Positions 53,418 to 62,540 of a stretch of DNA of 64,000 nt are shown here, in pieces. Below the pieces are notes generated by a model. The model did not search any database, was not told where the DNA came from, and saw only the letters and a list, made by a program, of their open reading frames with translations. The number at the start of each line of letters is the position of its first letter. The first letter of the stretch is position 1. The stretch is from Hyphomonadaceae bacterium (GTDB lineage Bacteria; Pseudomonadota; Alphaproteobacteria; Caulobacterales; Aquidulcibacteraceae): positions 353,568-417,567 of the forward strand of contig JALHQO010000001.1 in assembly GCA_022841905.1 (NCBI GenBank), read 5' to 3'. Both the position numbers and the translations under genes were made by a program.

Positions 53418-54775
53418 TGCAGCTTCAGCTTCGGGCGCACGATCTGGTTGACGTGGCCGATGGCGATCATGGCGAGGCCGCGTAGCCAGCCATGGATCGC
53501 GAGCAAATGCATGCGATAGAGCGAAACATAAACGAAGCGCGCCAGTCGGCCTTCGATCGCCATGCGCCCGCCGATCAGATTGCCCATCAAACTGCCGACG
53601 GTCGAGAACTGGCTGAGCGACACGAGCGAGCCGTGATCGACGTATTTGAACGGTTTGAGCGGCTTCGATTGCATCAGCGCGCATAGATTGTCGAACACCG
53701 TGTCGGCCATTTGATGCGCGGCTTGCGCGCGCGGCGGCACTGGGCGGGTTTCGCCGGGCAGGATGCAGCTGCTGCAATCGCCGAGCGCAAAGATGGTGTC
53801 ATCGCGCGTCGTTTGCAGCGTCGGGCGGACGACGAGTTGGTTGGAGCGTGTCGCTTCGAGGCCGTCGAGATCAGCCAACACGTCTGGGCCTTTGACGCCG
53901 GCGGCCCAGACGCGCAGTTCCGCTTCGATGACTTCGCCGGACTTGGTGACGATCCCGTCAGCGCGCGCTTCAACGACTGCGGCGCCCGTGAGTACGCGCA
54001 CGCCGAGGGCTTCGAGTTCTTTATGCGCGGCCAGTGCGAGCTTCTCCGGCAGAGCTGGCAGAATGCGCGGGCCGGCTTCGATCAGCGTCACTTTGAGCCG
54101 GCTCTCGTCGAATACTTCGAGGCCGTAGTGCCGGAGGCCGGCGGCGGAGGTGTAAAGCTCGGCGGCGAGTTCGACGCCGGTTGCGCCGCCGCCGACGATG
54201 GCGACGCGGACTGTTGCGTCAGACGATGGGTCGGCGCTGACGGTGCGCGACACGCGGAGGCACTGGTTCAGCAGCCGCTGGCGGAAGCGATCGGCTTGGG
54301 TGCGGGTGTCGAGGAAGATGCAGTGATCGCGCACGCCGGGGGTGGCGAAATCGTTGGAGACGGAGCCGACGGAGACGACCAGATAATCGTAGCGAATCTC
54401 GTGCGCGCCCATCACTTCGCGCCCGTCCTCATCGACGAGCGGCGCGATCTTCACGCGCTTGCGGGCGCGATCGAGGCCGGACATGGCGCCGGAAAAATAG
54501 CGATAGCCCCAACGCCGGCCGTGGCCGCGATAGCCAACTTCATCGAGATTGGCGTCGAGCGAACCAGCGGCGACCTCGTGCAGCAGCGGCTTCCAGATGT
54601 GGGTGGCGTCGCGCTCTACCAGGATGATGTCGTGCCGCTCGCGGCCGAATCTGGCGCCAAGCTTGCGCACGAGTTCAAGCCCGCCAGCGCCGCCGCCAAC
54701 GACGACGATTTGGGTCTTCAAGTTCGAGCGCGACGCAGTCCGCGCCGGCGACTCAGGTGCAACCGAGGAATCCAT
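53414..54775 (-). CDS. ndh: Type II NADH:quinone oxidoreductase (NDH-2 family)
   Basis: A 453-residue two-Rossmann flavoprotein transferring NADH electrons to quinone without pumping protons. FAD-binding VVVGGGAGGLELVRKLG is near residue 25; the NADH-binding VAIVGGGATGVELAAELY is near 200; TLQTTRDDTIFALGDCSSC closes the FAD site. The C-terminal FVYVSLYRMHLLAIHGWLRGLAMIAIGHVNQIVRPKLKLH is the amphipathic membrane anchor. The alternative ATG at 54811 is less likely. Near to the flavin enzymes and RegBA, fitting an electron-transport neighbourhood. Confidence 0.9.
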   Translation of the reverse strand: MDSSVAPESPARTASRSNLKTQIVVVGGGAGGLELVRKLGARFGRERHDIILVERDATHIWKPLLHEVAAGSLDANLDEVGYRGHGRRWGYRYFSGAMSGLDRARKRVKIAPLVDEDGREVMGAHEIRYDYLVVSVGSVSNDFATPGVRDHCIFLDTRTQADRFRQRLLNQCLRVSRTVSADPSSDATVRVAIVGGGATGVELAAELYTSAAGLRHYGLEVFDESRLKVTLIEAGPRILPALPEKLALAAHKELEALGVRVLTGAAVVEARADGIVTKSGEVIEAELRVWAAGVKGPDVLADLDGLEATRSNQLVVRPTLQTTRDDTIFALGDCSSCILPGETRPVPPRAQAAHQMADTVFDNLCALMQSKPLKPFKYVDHGSLVSLSQFSTVGSLMGNLIGGRMAIEGRLARFVYVSLYRMHLLAIHGWLRGLAMIAIGHVNQIVRPKLKLH

Positions 54776-54843
54776 CGCAGCGATGCTCGCGCAGGGGCCG
54801 ATGCGAGGCAAGCGGGGTTACGCCGGCCGGCTGACGGATCGGT

Positions 54844-57800
54844 CTAGCCGTCGAGCATGTCGCTCACTTTTTGCCCAAAGACGGCGACTTCGAAGGGTTT
54901 GGTGAGCACTTGCATGCCGGGGTCGAGGTGGCCGTTGCCGACGACGGCGTTTTCGGCGTAGCCGGTGATGAACAGCACTTTGAGGTCAGGGCGCTTCTTG
55001 CGGGCGGCGTCGGCGATCTGGCGCCCGTTCATGCCGCCGGGCAGGCCGACATCGGTGATGAGCAGGTCGATGCGCGCATCCGAGTCGAGAATTTTGAGTG
55101 CGCTCGGGCCGTCATGCGCTTCGATGGCGCGGTAGCCGCTCTCTTGTAGAATATCGAGCATCAGCATGCGCAGCACGACTTCGTCATCGACGACAAGAAC
55201 GCGTTCGCCATGGCCGTGCGCGATTGCGTCCGCGGCGTCGCTTGGCGCCACCTCTTCGGCTTCGCCGTGATGACGCGGCAGGTAGAGGCAAATGGTGGTG
55301 CAGTCGCCGACTTCGGAATAGATGCGGATTTGGCCGCCTGATTGACGCACGAAGCCATAGACCATGGAGAGGCCAAGCCCGGTGCCTTGGCCGAGCGGCT
55401 TGGTGGTGAAGAACGGATCGAAGGCGCGGGCGATGACGTCGGGCGTCATGCCTGTGCCGGTGTCGGTGACGCAAAGCGAGATGTATTGGCCGGGCGGCAG
55501 TTCGCGATCGCGCGCGGCGCGCTCATCGAGCCATTTGTTGGCGGTTTCGATAGTGAGCCGACCGCCGCCAGGCGCCATCGCGTCTCGCGCGTTGATGCAG
55601 AGATTGAGCAGCGCGTTTTCGAGTTGCGGCGCATCGATGCGAGTCGCCCAAAGTCCGCCCGCTTGCACGACCTCGATCGTGATGTCCGGGCCGACCGAGC
55701 GGCGCACCAGATCTTCCATGCCGGCGACGAGTTTGTTGACGTCGATCGGGCGCGGATCGAGCGTCTGGCGGCGTGAGAACGCGAGCAAGCGCTGAGTGAG
55801 CGATGCGGCGCGGCGCGCGCTTTCCTGGGCGCCGGAAAGATAGCGCTCGAGCCCGGTGGTGCGGCCTTCGGCGATGCGCTTGGCGAGCAGTTCGAGGCTG
55901 CCTGAAATGCCGGCGAGCAGATTGTTGAAGTCGTGCGCAAGGCCGCCGGTGAGTTGGCCGACGGCTTCCATTTTTTGCGATTGGCGCAAGGCTTCTTCAG
56001 CTTGCATCAGCTGGCGCGTGCGTTCTTCGACGCGCTGTTCCAGCAGAGCGGCGGCTTCTTTCTGTTCGTGGATATCGGTGTTGGTGCCGATCCAGCGGGT
56101 AACTTGGCCATCGTCGTTCTTGATCGCGACGGCGCGGGCGATGTGCCAGCGATAGCTGCCGTCCGCGCGGCACAGGCGGAATTCGGTTTCGTAGGTTTCA
56201 CCGGTGCGCACGGCGTCGGCCCAGCGCTCGCTGGCGGCGGGAATGTCGTCGGCATGGACGAGCTTGCCCCAGCCGGCGCCGTCAAGCGCGCCAGCTTCGG
56301 CGCCGCTATAGGCGTAGACGCGCTCGTTGAACCAATCGAGCATGCCGCTTGGATCGGCGGTCCAGGCTTGGTTCGGCATGGCGCGCGCGAGGGTGCGGAA
56401 GTTTTCTTCGCTGGCGCGCAACGCGCTTTCGGCGCGCCTGCGGTCGGTCAGGTCGCGGAAGATGACGGCGACTTGCGCGCGGCTCGGCGGCTCAATGCGG
56501 AACGCCGCGATCTCGAGCCAGCGGTTCGTCGTTTCCAACTCGCGCTCAAGCCGGATCGGCTCTCCCGTTTGCAGGACGCCGGCATACATATTGACCCACT
56601 CGCTCGCCTCGGCGCCGAGCAATTCGCTGGCCGGCATGCCCACCACGCCGGGCATGCCGGCGTTCACGGCGGTGGCAGGGTTGGCTTCGACGTGGATGTA
56701 ATCGCTGAGCGGACCGTTTGGGCCATCGATAAACTCGATGATGCAGAAGCCTTCATCGATGGCGTCGAACAAGGCGCGATACCGCCGCTCGCGCTCGCGC
56801 AACTCTGCTTCGGCGCGGCGGCGTTCGACGGCGGTGCGGATGCGTTCGGCGACGTCGCGAATGAAGGCCAGATCCTCCTCTGACCAGCGGCGCGCGTCGA
56901 CGTGGTTGAGATAGAGAAGTGCGACCATGCCGCCCTGTTCGGTGACGGGCATGTTGACGAAGCCTTGCGCGCTGATGGCTTTCAGGGCGTCTGCGCCGGC
57001 TGCGGTGCGCGGGTCTTCGTAAGCGTCAGCGACGACGACGGTTTCGCCGCGCTTTAGATTTTCGATGTAGCTGCCGTAATCGCGGAAGTGCAGCACGCCG
57101 GCGAGGCTTTGTACGCCCGGCATGTTCCAGTCGCGCGTGATGTGGATGGTCTCGGTGGCGGGGTCGATGGTGCCGTAACCGGCGCGGCTGACTTCAAGCG
57201 CTCGTCCGAGTACTTCGGCGGCGGCGTAGGCGAGTTCGTCGGGGTCTTCGATATCGCGGATGCAATCGGCCAGTTCGGCGAGCGCCTTGTTGCGCACGGC
57301 GGCGAATTCGCGGCTGGTGACATCGACGCCAGCGACGAAGATGCCGTCGATATCGCCGCGCGCGTCGCGGATCGGCTGATAGACGAAGTCCACATAGCGA
57401 TCATCGAACGGGGCGCCCGGCGTGATCTGCACCGCGTATTTGAGGCCGCGGCCATTATAGGCCTCGCCGGTGCGATAGACGTTGTCCAAAAGCGCGATGT
57501 AGCCCTGGGCGGCGGCCTCCGGCAGCGCTTCGGCGACGCTGCGGCCTAGCACTTCGCGGTGACCGACGAGGGCGTGGTAGCCGGGATTGGCATACTCGAA
57601 GACGTGCTCGGGGCCGCGCAGCACGGCCATGAAGGTCGGCGCTTGGTCGAAGAGTTGTTGAAACCTTTTACCTTCTTCCTTGGCTTCCCGTTCCGTTCGC
57701 ACACGTTCCGTGGTTTCGATGCAGGCGCCAAAAAGGCCGCCGATCGCGTTGTTCTCGTCGCGAATGGGCGTGTACGAAAACGAAAAGTGCGCTTCTTCGA

Positions 57801-58191
57801 GTTTGCCCTGGCGGTCGAGCTGCAGTGCGATGTCGTCCATCTGCACCGGCGTGCCGGCGAAGACGTTGGCGAAGAGTGGCGCCAGCGCTTCGCGCGCTTC
57901 AGTCCAGACCACCTCCAAAGCATGCTGACCGAGCGCGCTGGGGTGTTTCTTCCCCATCACTGGAATCATTGCATCGTTGTGCAGCCAGACGCGCTCCGCG
58001 CCCCAGATGATGAACATGGGCTGGGTCGAGCCAAGCATCAGGGCGCTCAGCGTCTTCAGCGATTGCGGCCAGGCTTCTGGCGCGCCGAGCGCGGTCTTGT
58101 TCCATGCGTAGGCGCGGATGAGCGCGCCCATGGCGCCGCCGCCTTGGAGAAAGGCCAGCGGGTCTGCTGTGTTGTTCGTCTTGGAAGCCAT
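54844..58191 (-). CDS. Hybrid sensor histidine kinase with PAS, GAF and receiver domains
   Basis: A 1115-residue cytoplasmic sensor (no membrane helix). Order: PAS-like (~20-165), PAS (~175-300), GAF (~305-460), PAS (~470-600), PAS/PAC (~605-730), a coiled coil (LEQRVEERTRQLMQAEEALRQSQKMEAVGQ), HisKA with the phosphoacceptor His in LAHDFNNLL, HATPase_c (N box LCINARDAM, GTGLGLSMVYGFV), and a C-terminal REC with phospho-Asp in LLITDVGLPGGMNG. HisKA type with HDFNNLL is typical of alphaproteobacterial multi-sensor kinases. Start ATG 58191. It lies 70 bases downstream of regA on the same strand; a functional link with RegBA is uncertain. Confidence 0.92.
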   Translation of the reverse strand: MASKTNNTADPLAFLQGGGAMGALIRAYAWNKTALGAPEAWPQSLKTLSALMLGSTQPMFIIWGAERVWLHNDAMIPVMGKKHPSALGQHALEVVWTEAREALAPLFANVFAGTPVQMDDIALQLDRQGKLEEAHFSFSYTPIRDENNAIGGLFGACIETTERVRTEREAKEEGKRFQQLFDQAPTFMAVLRGPEHVFEYANPGYHALVGHREVLGRSVAEALPEAAAQGYIALLDNVYRTGEAYNGRGLKYAVQITPGAPFDDRYVDFVYQPIRDARGDIDGIFVAGVDVTSREFAAVRNKALAELADCIRDIEDPDELAYAAAEVLGRALEVSRAGYGTIDPATETIHITRDWNMPGVQSLAGVLHFRDYGSYIENLKRGETVVVADAYEDPRTAAGADALKAISAQGFVNMPVTEQGGMVALLYLNHVDARRWSEEDLAFIRDVAERIRTAVERRRAEAELRERERRYRALFDAIDEGFCIIEFIDGPNGPLSDYIHVEANPATAVNAGMPGVVGMPASELLGAEASEWVNMYAGVLQTGEPIRLERELETTNRWLEIAAFRIEPPSRAQVAVIFRDLTDRRRAESALRASEENFRTLARAMPNQAWTADPSGMLDWFNERVYAYSGAEAGALDGAGWGKLVHADDIPAASERWADAVRTGETYETEFRLCRADGSYRWHIARAVAIKNDDGQVTRWIGTNTDIHEQKEAAALLEQRVEERTRQLMQAEEALRQSQKMEAVGQLTGGLAHDFNNLLAGISGSLELLAKRIAEGRTTGLERYLSGAQESARRAASLTQRLLAFSRRQTLDPRPIDVNKLVAGMEDLVRRSVGPDITIEVVQAGGLWATRIDAPQLENALLNLCINARDAMAPGGGRLTIETANKWLDERAARDRELPPGQYISLCVTDTGTGMTPDVIARAFDPFFTTKPLGQGTGLGLSMVYGFVRQSGGQIRIYSEVGDCTTICLYLPRHHGEAEEVAPSDAADAIAHGHGERVLVVDDEVVLRMLMLDILQESGYRAIEAHDGPSALKILDSDARIDLLITDVGLPGGMNGRQIADAARKKRPDLKVLFITGYAENAVVGNGHLDPGMQVLTKPFEVAVFGQKVSDMLDG

Positions 58192-58261
58192 CAATCCCCG
58201 GCGAGGTGTTTAGTCCGCGGAGCAGATAGCTCGTCTCAGCGCTTGGTCAAAATTTTCGGCC

Positions 58262-58810
58262 CTAGCGCGGCGCGCGTTTGGCCAGGATGCGTTGCAGCGT
58301 GCGGCGGTGCATGTTGAGACGGCGCGCGGTCTCAGAAACGTTATGGCCGCAGAGTTCGTAGACGCGTTGGATGTGTTCCCAGCGGATACGATCGGCCGAC
58401 ATCGGATTGTCCGGCGGTTCCGGTTTTTCGTCGGGCGAGGCGAGCAGGGCTTTGACGATGTCTTCGGGATCGGCGGGTTTGGCGAGATAATCGAGCGCGC
58501 CGGCTTTGACAGCCGCCACTGCGGTGGCGATGGCGCCGTAGCCGGTCAGCATCACGACGCGCGCGTCGGGGCGATGTTTGTTGAGCGCTTCGACCACGGA
58601 CAGGCCGGAGCCGTCTTCGAGACGCAGATCGAGCACGGCGTAAGCGGGCGGCGTCTTGATGGCGATGTCGTTCGCTTCAGCGACGGAGCCGACAGCCGTC
58701 ACTTCAAACCCGCGGCCTTCAAGCGCGCGTGCGAGGCGCGTGCGGAAGGGCGCGTCGTCGTCCAGAATGAGGAGGGTCTTTTCGCCTTCAATGGGCGCTT
58801 CGAGGGTCAT
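58262..58810 (-). CDS. regA: Response regulator RegA/PrrA/ActR
   Basis: A 182-residue regulator of the redox-responsive RegBA system. The receiver domain has DDD near the start, phospho-Asp in AVLDLRLEDGSG and Lys in DYLAKPADP. A short linker leads to the Fis-like helix-turn-helix HNVSETARRLNMHRRTLQRILAKRAPR, nearly invariant in RegA proteins. ATG 58810 (MTLEAPIEGEKTLLILDDD) is chosen over an earlier start at 58861. It follows regB after 47 bases. It controls respiration, redox carriers and often haem-copper oxidases in response to the quinone pool. Confidence 0.94.
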   Translation of the reverse strand: MTLEAPIEGEKTLLILDDDAPFRTRLARALEGRGFEVTAVGSVAEANDIAIKTPPAYAVLDLRLEDGSGLSVVEALNKHRPDARVVMLTGYGAIATAVAAVKAGALDYLAKPADPEDIVKALLASPDEKPEPPDNPMSADRIRWEHIQRVYELCGHNVSETARRLNMHRRTLQRILAKRAPR

Positions 58811-58857
58811 GGCCGTTCCAGCTCCGATGGGCCGTATGTAGCGCATTTCACGCAAGA

Positions 58858-60171
58858 TCAAAGCGTTGGCGCTTCAATTGCCGCACGCGGCCAACGCACT
58901 TTTACCATAGCGCCGACATTGGGCGGGCGGCGGTTGCGCATTTCGAGTTTTGCGCCGGTTCTTTCCAGTAACGTCTTCGAGATGAAGAAGCCCAAGCCCA
59001 GCCCGCCGGCAGCGCCTTCATCGTCTCGTTCGGTCAAATAGGGTTCGCCGAGGCGGCTGAGCACGCCAGGGGCGAATCCGGGGCCGTCATCTCGAACCAC
59101 GATCTCGATCATCTCTGCATCCCAGCGCGCTTCGAACTCCACGCGCGTGTTGGCGAAGCCGACGGCGTTTTCAACGATGCCGCCAAGGGAGTGTACGATC
59201 TCCGGCATGCGGCGGACTTCCAGCGGGCCCTCGCCGTTGGCGATTATCGCGATCTCGGCGCCGAGGCCCTGATGCGGCTCAGCGATTTCTTCGAGCAGCG
59301 CTTTGATCGGGGCGCGCTGGATCATGACGTCGCCGGCTTCGCGGTTGGCCGAGAGTTGGGCGAGGATGGCCCGGCAGCGTTCGCTTTGGGTGACCAGCAG
59401 CTGCAAATCTTCGGCGCGAGGATCGTCGGGCGGCATGGTGCGCGCCATTTCCTTGGCGACGAGGTGGATGGTGGCGAGAGGCGTACCGAGTTCGTGCGCG
59501 GCGGCGGCGGCGAGCCCGCCAAGCGCCGAGAGCGTTTGTTCGCGCGCCAATACAGCTTGCACGGCGGCGAGCGCGATGTTGAGGCGTTCCTCTTCCGCCG
59601 CGACGCGCCATGCGTAAACGCTGGTGAAACCGAGGCCGACCAGCACGGCAGCGGCGATGCCCATTTGATAAAGCGGCGGCAGATCGAACGACAAGTCCGC
59701 TGGCCATGGCAGCGGCAAGCGCCACACCGAGATCGCGCCGACGCAGATGAAGGTCAGCGTCGCCAGCATGGCGGTGACGGCCGGGCGCAGAATGGTCGCC
59801 GACACCGCGACCGGCGCGACGAACAAAAACACGAACGGGTTCTGCAAGCCGCCAGTGAGAGCCAATAGGAAAGCGAGTTGGATAACGTCGTAGGCGAGCT
59901 GCGCTGCGGCTTCCCATTCGCGTGCGAGTTCTTGCGACCGCCGCGCCGCGATCAAGGCCAAGTTCAGACAAACCGAAACGCCGATCGCGGCGAGCGCCCA
60001 GGCCAGCGGAAACTCGACGTCGAGCCCGTAGCGGACGAACAGGACGGCCGAGGTCTGGCCGGCAATCGCAAGCCAACGGAGCAAAAGCAGGGTGCGCACC
60101 CGTACCCGGCTCTGGGCGGTCCAGAAACTCGGCACGGCGGGGGGCGGCATCCGGACGTCAGGCAGGGCCAT
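58858..60171 (-). CDS. regB: Redox sensor histidine kinase RegB/PrrB/ActS
   Basis: A 437-residue membrane kinase with six hydrophobic segments in the first ~200 residues, including the conserved quinone-sensing loop GGLQNPF (near residue 105). The H-box is AAAHELGTPLATIHLV. The redox-active Cys expected between H-box and ATP domain is present in SERCRAILAQLS. ATP-binding motifs N (IVENAVGFA) and G (GGLGLGFFISKTLLERTG) follow. It reports the oxidation state of the ubiquinone pool to RegA. It is divergent from the haem-type receptor. Confidence 0.94.
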   Translation of the reverse strand: MALPDVRMPPPAVPSFWTAQSRVRVRTLLLLRWLAIAGQTSAVLFVRYGLDVEFPLAWALAAIGVSVCLNLALIAARRSQELAREWEAAAQLAYDVIQLAFLLALTGGLQNPFVFLFVAPVAVSATILRPAVTAMLATLTFICVGAISVWRLPLPWPADLSFDLPPLYQMGIAAAVLVGLGFTSVYAWRVAAEEERLNIALAAVQAVLAREQTLSALGGLAAAAAHELGTPLATIHLVAKEMARTMPPDDPRAEDLQLLVTQSERCRAILAQLSANREAGDVMIQRAPIKALLEEIAEPHQGLGAEIAIIANGEGPLEVRRMPEIVHSLGGIVENAVGFANTRVEFEARWDAEMIEIVVRDDGPGFAPGVLSRLGEPYLTERDDEGAAGGLGLGFFISKTLLERTGAKLEMRNRRPPNVGAMVKVRWPRAAIEAPTL

Positions 60172-60231
60172 GCCCCCTCATGCGCGGCCCGGGCCGGCGC
60201 GGCAATCCCGTACAGAAGTTGTTATTGATTC

Positions 60232-60246
60232 TGCGAAGCGTTCGCA
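60232..60246 (+). promoter_or_regulatory. Fur/Irr-like palindrome before haem-type receptor
   Basis: TGCGAA-GCG-TTCGCA is a perfect 6-bp inverted repeat with a 3-base centre, extended by an imperfect TTATTG/CAATAA pair (60222-60249). It resembles Fur-family boxes in front of proteobacterial iron genes, and lies 35 bases upstream of the receptor ATG, where a repressor would block transcription. GAAGGAGAG near 60265 is the ribosome site. Confidence 0.55.
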
Positions 60247-60280
60247 ATAAGGAGGCGAACATCTGAAGGAGAGCGGACGT

Positions 60281-62527
60281 ATGCGGGGACTTTGGGGGAC
60301 GACGGCGCTGGCGGCGCTGCTGGGCTTGGCGGCCAGCGGAACGGCCATGGCGCAGGTGGCTGAGGAGCAGCTTTACGCCGATAGCGGCGAGATCACGGTG
60401 ACGGCGACGCGCTCGGAAGCCGACGTGTTCAATGTGCCGAGCGTAGTCAGCGTGATCGATGCGGAAGAGATCGAAGAAAATCTCGCGACCGACATCAAGG
60501 ATTTGATCCGCTTCGAGCCGGGCGTTTCGGTGCCGACCTCGCCGTCGCGCTTCGGCGCGGCGCTGGGCGCGACAGGCCGTGACGGCAATTCCGGTTTCAC
60601 CATTCGCGGCATGGGCGGCAATCGCGTGCTGCTGCAGGTGGATGGCATCCGCATCCCGGACGGTTTTAGCTTCGGCCCGAACGCGTTCGGGCGCGGCGAC
60701 TATGTCGATCTCGATCTGCTGCAATCGGTCGAGATCGTGCGCGGCCCGGCGTCGGCGCTGTATGGCAGTGACGGCTTGGCTGGCGTGGTGAGCTTCATCA
60801 CGCGCGATCCGGTGGACTTTCTGCGCGAGGACGAAAATTTCGGCGCGCGGGCGCGGGTTTCGTATGCGAGCGTCGATGAAAGCATCGCCTGGAATTTGAC
60901 CGGCGCTGGCCGTTTGAACGATCAGTGGTCCGCCTTGCTCGCCTACACCCGCCGCGATGGTCATGAGAGCGAAAACCAAGGCGAGATCAATACGCCGGAT
61001 TCGCGCCGCACCATCCCGAACCCGCAGGATTACGAGTCGAACGCCGTGCTGGCGCGGCTCGTGTTCGAGCCCAACGATGCGCACCGTTTCCGTCTGACCG
61101 GCGATTACGGCGATCGCTACACGACGACGGAAGCGCTGTCAGGTCGCGCCGTGTTGCCGCCGGCTGGACCGGCGCTTGGCGCGGGCAGCGTCATCGATCT
61201 CGACGGCGAGGATGAGAGCGAGCGTCAGCGCATTACGCTCGACTGGACTTATGAAAACGAGGGCGGCTTCATCGATAGCGCGTTCGTCGCGGTCTATGCG
61301 CAAGAGAGCTGGCTGCGCCAGTTCACCGCCGAAGATCGCAACACCTCCGCCGACCGCACGCGCGAAACGACCTATGACAACGACGTCTGGGGCGTGACGG
61401 CGCAGGGCGAGAGCGTGTTCGGCGCCGATACGGTGCAGCACCGTTTCGTCTATGGCCTCGATTATTCGGTGACGACGCAAGGCGCCATCCGCGATGGCAC
61501 TGTGCCGACACCGCCCGCGGTCTTCCCTGAGCGCCCGTTCCCGGAAACGGAATATACGCGCACCGGCCTCTTCCTGGTGGATGAGATCAGCCTGCTCAAT
61601 GGCTCGCTACTGCTCTTCCCAGGTGTTCGCTATGACGAATATGAACTCGAGCCGCAGGCTGATGCGCTTTATTTCGGCGCGCTCGCCGGCCAGAGCGGCG
61701 ATCATGTTTCGCCGAAGTTCGGCGTCGTGGCGTGGCCGATCGATACGTTCGGCGTCTTCTTCAATTACGCCGCCGGCTTCAAAGCGCCCGCGCCGAGCGA
61801 AGTGAACAACTATTTCGAGAACCTGACGCTCTCCAGTTTCGGCCAAGCCTACACCTCGATCCCGAATCCTGCGCTGCAGCCGGAAACCAGCGAAGGCTAT
61901 GAGTTCGGCATTCGCGGTCGCGGATGGAACGCGTTCGGCGCCGGTTGGGATTGGAGCGCTTCGGCGTTCGCGAACTTCTATGACGACTTCATCATCCAAG
62001 ACATCGTCAGCGGCTCGGGTTCGGCGCCAGATCCGTTCGTCTATCAGTACATCAATCTGAACGAGGTCGAGATATCCGGCGTCGAAGGTCGCTTGAGTGG
62101 CTCATGGAGCAACGGCTTCGGGCTCAACCTTTCAGCGGCCTATGCGGAAGGCGAGCAGATCACGCCGGCGGGGCGCGCGCCTTTGGAGACGATTGATCCG
62201 TTCAAACTCGTGCTGGGGCTTTCCTACGACGCGTCGGGTGGCAATTGGGGCGGCCAAGCAATCGTCACGTATTCTGAACGCAAGGATGAAGGCGACGTGC
62301 AATCGCCCGCGACGGCGTTCCGTCCCGATGCGTTCACGATTCTCGATCTCACCGCCTACTGGCATTTGACCGATGCAGCGACCCTGCGCGTCGGCGTCTT
62401 CAATCTGACGGACGAAGAATATTGGTGGTGGAGCGATGCGCGCGGCCTGAGCGCGACATCAGCGGTGCGCGACGCCTACACGCAGCCGGGCCGCAACGTT
62501 TCAGTTTCTCTGGCGTATCGTTTCTGA
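60281..62527 (+). CDS. TonB-dependent receptor, haem/haemoglobin type
   Basis: A 748-residue outer-membrane receptor. The signal peptide ends GTAMAQ; a TonB-box-like GEITVTATRSEADVFNVPSVVSVID precedes the plug (DIKDLIRFEPGVSV, GFTIRGMGGNRVLLQVDGIRIPD, VEIVRGPASALYGSDGLAGVVSF), a form characteristic of the haemoglobin/transferrin/lactoferrin receptor family (HmuR/HutA). The barrel has the FxAP-like FKAPAPSEVNNYF region and the C-terminal NVSVSLAYRF. A Fur-like palindrome is upstream. A DUF6607 gene follows after 13 bases. Confidence 0.9.
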   Translation: MRGLWGTTALAALLGLAASGTAMAQVAEEQLYADSGEITVTATRSEADVFNVPSVVSVIDAEEIEENLATDIKDLIRFEPGVSVPTSPSRFGAALGATGRDGNSGFTIRGMGGNRVLLQVDGIRIPDGFSFGPNAFGRGDYVDLDLLQSVEIVRGPASALYGSDGLAGVVSFITRDPVDFLREDENFGARARVSYASVDESIAWNLTGAGRLNDQWSALLAYTRRDGHESENQGEINTPDSRRTIPNPQDYESNAVLARLVFEPNDAHRFRLTGDYGDRYTTTEALSGRAVLPPAGPALGAGSVIDLDGEDESERQRITLDWTYENEGGFIDSAFVAVYAQESWLRQFTAEDRNTSADRTRETTYDNDVWGVTAQGESVFGADTVQHRFVYGLDYSVTTQGAIRDGTVPTPPAVFPERPFPETEYTRTGLFLVDEISLLNGSLLLFPGVRYDEYELEPQADALYFGALAGQSGDHVSPKFGVVAWPIDTFGVFFNYAAGFKAPAPSEVNNYFENLTLSSFGQAYTSIPNPALQPETSEGYEFGIRGRGWNAFGAGWDWSASAFANFYDDFIIQDIVSGSGSAPDPFVYQYINLNEVEISGVEGRLSGSWSNGFGLNLSAAYAEGEQITPAGRAPLETIDPFKLVLGLSYDASGGNWGGQAIVTYSERKDEGDVQSPATAFRPDAFTILDLTAYWHLTDAATLRVGVFNLTDEEYWWWSDARGLSATSAVRDAYTQPGRNVSVSLAYRF

Positions 62528-62540
62528 GGAGGACGGAAAG

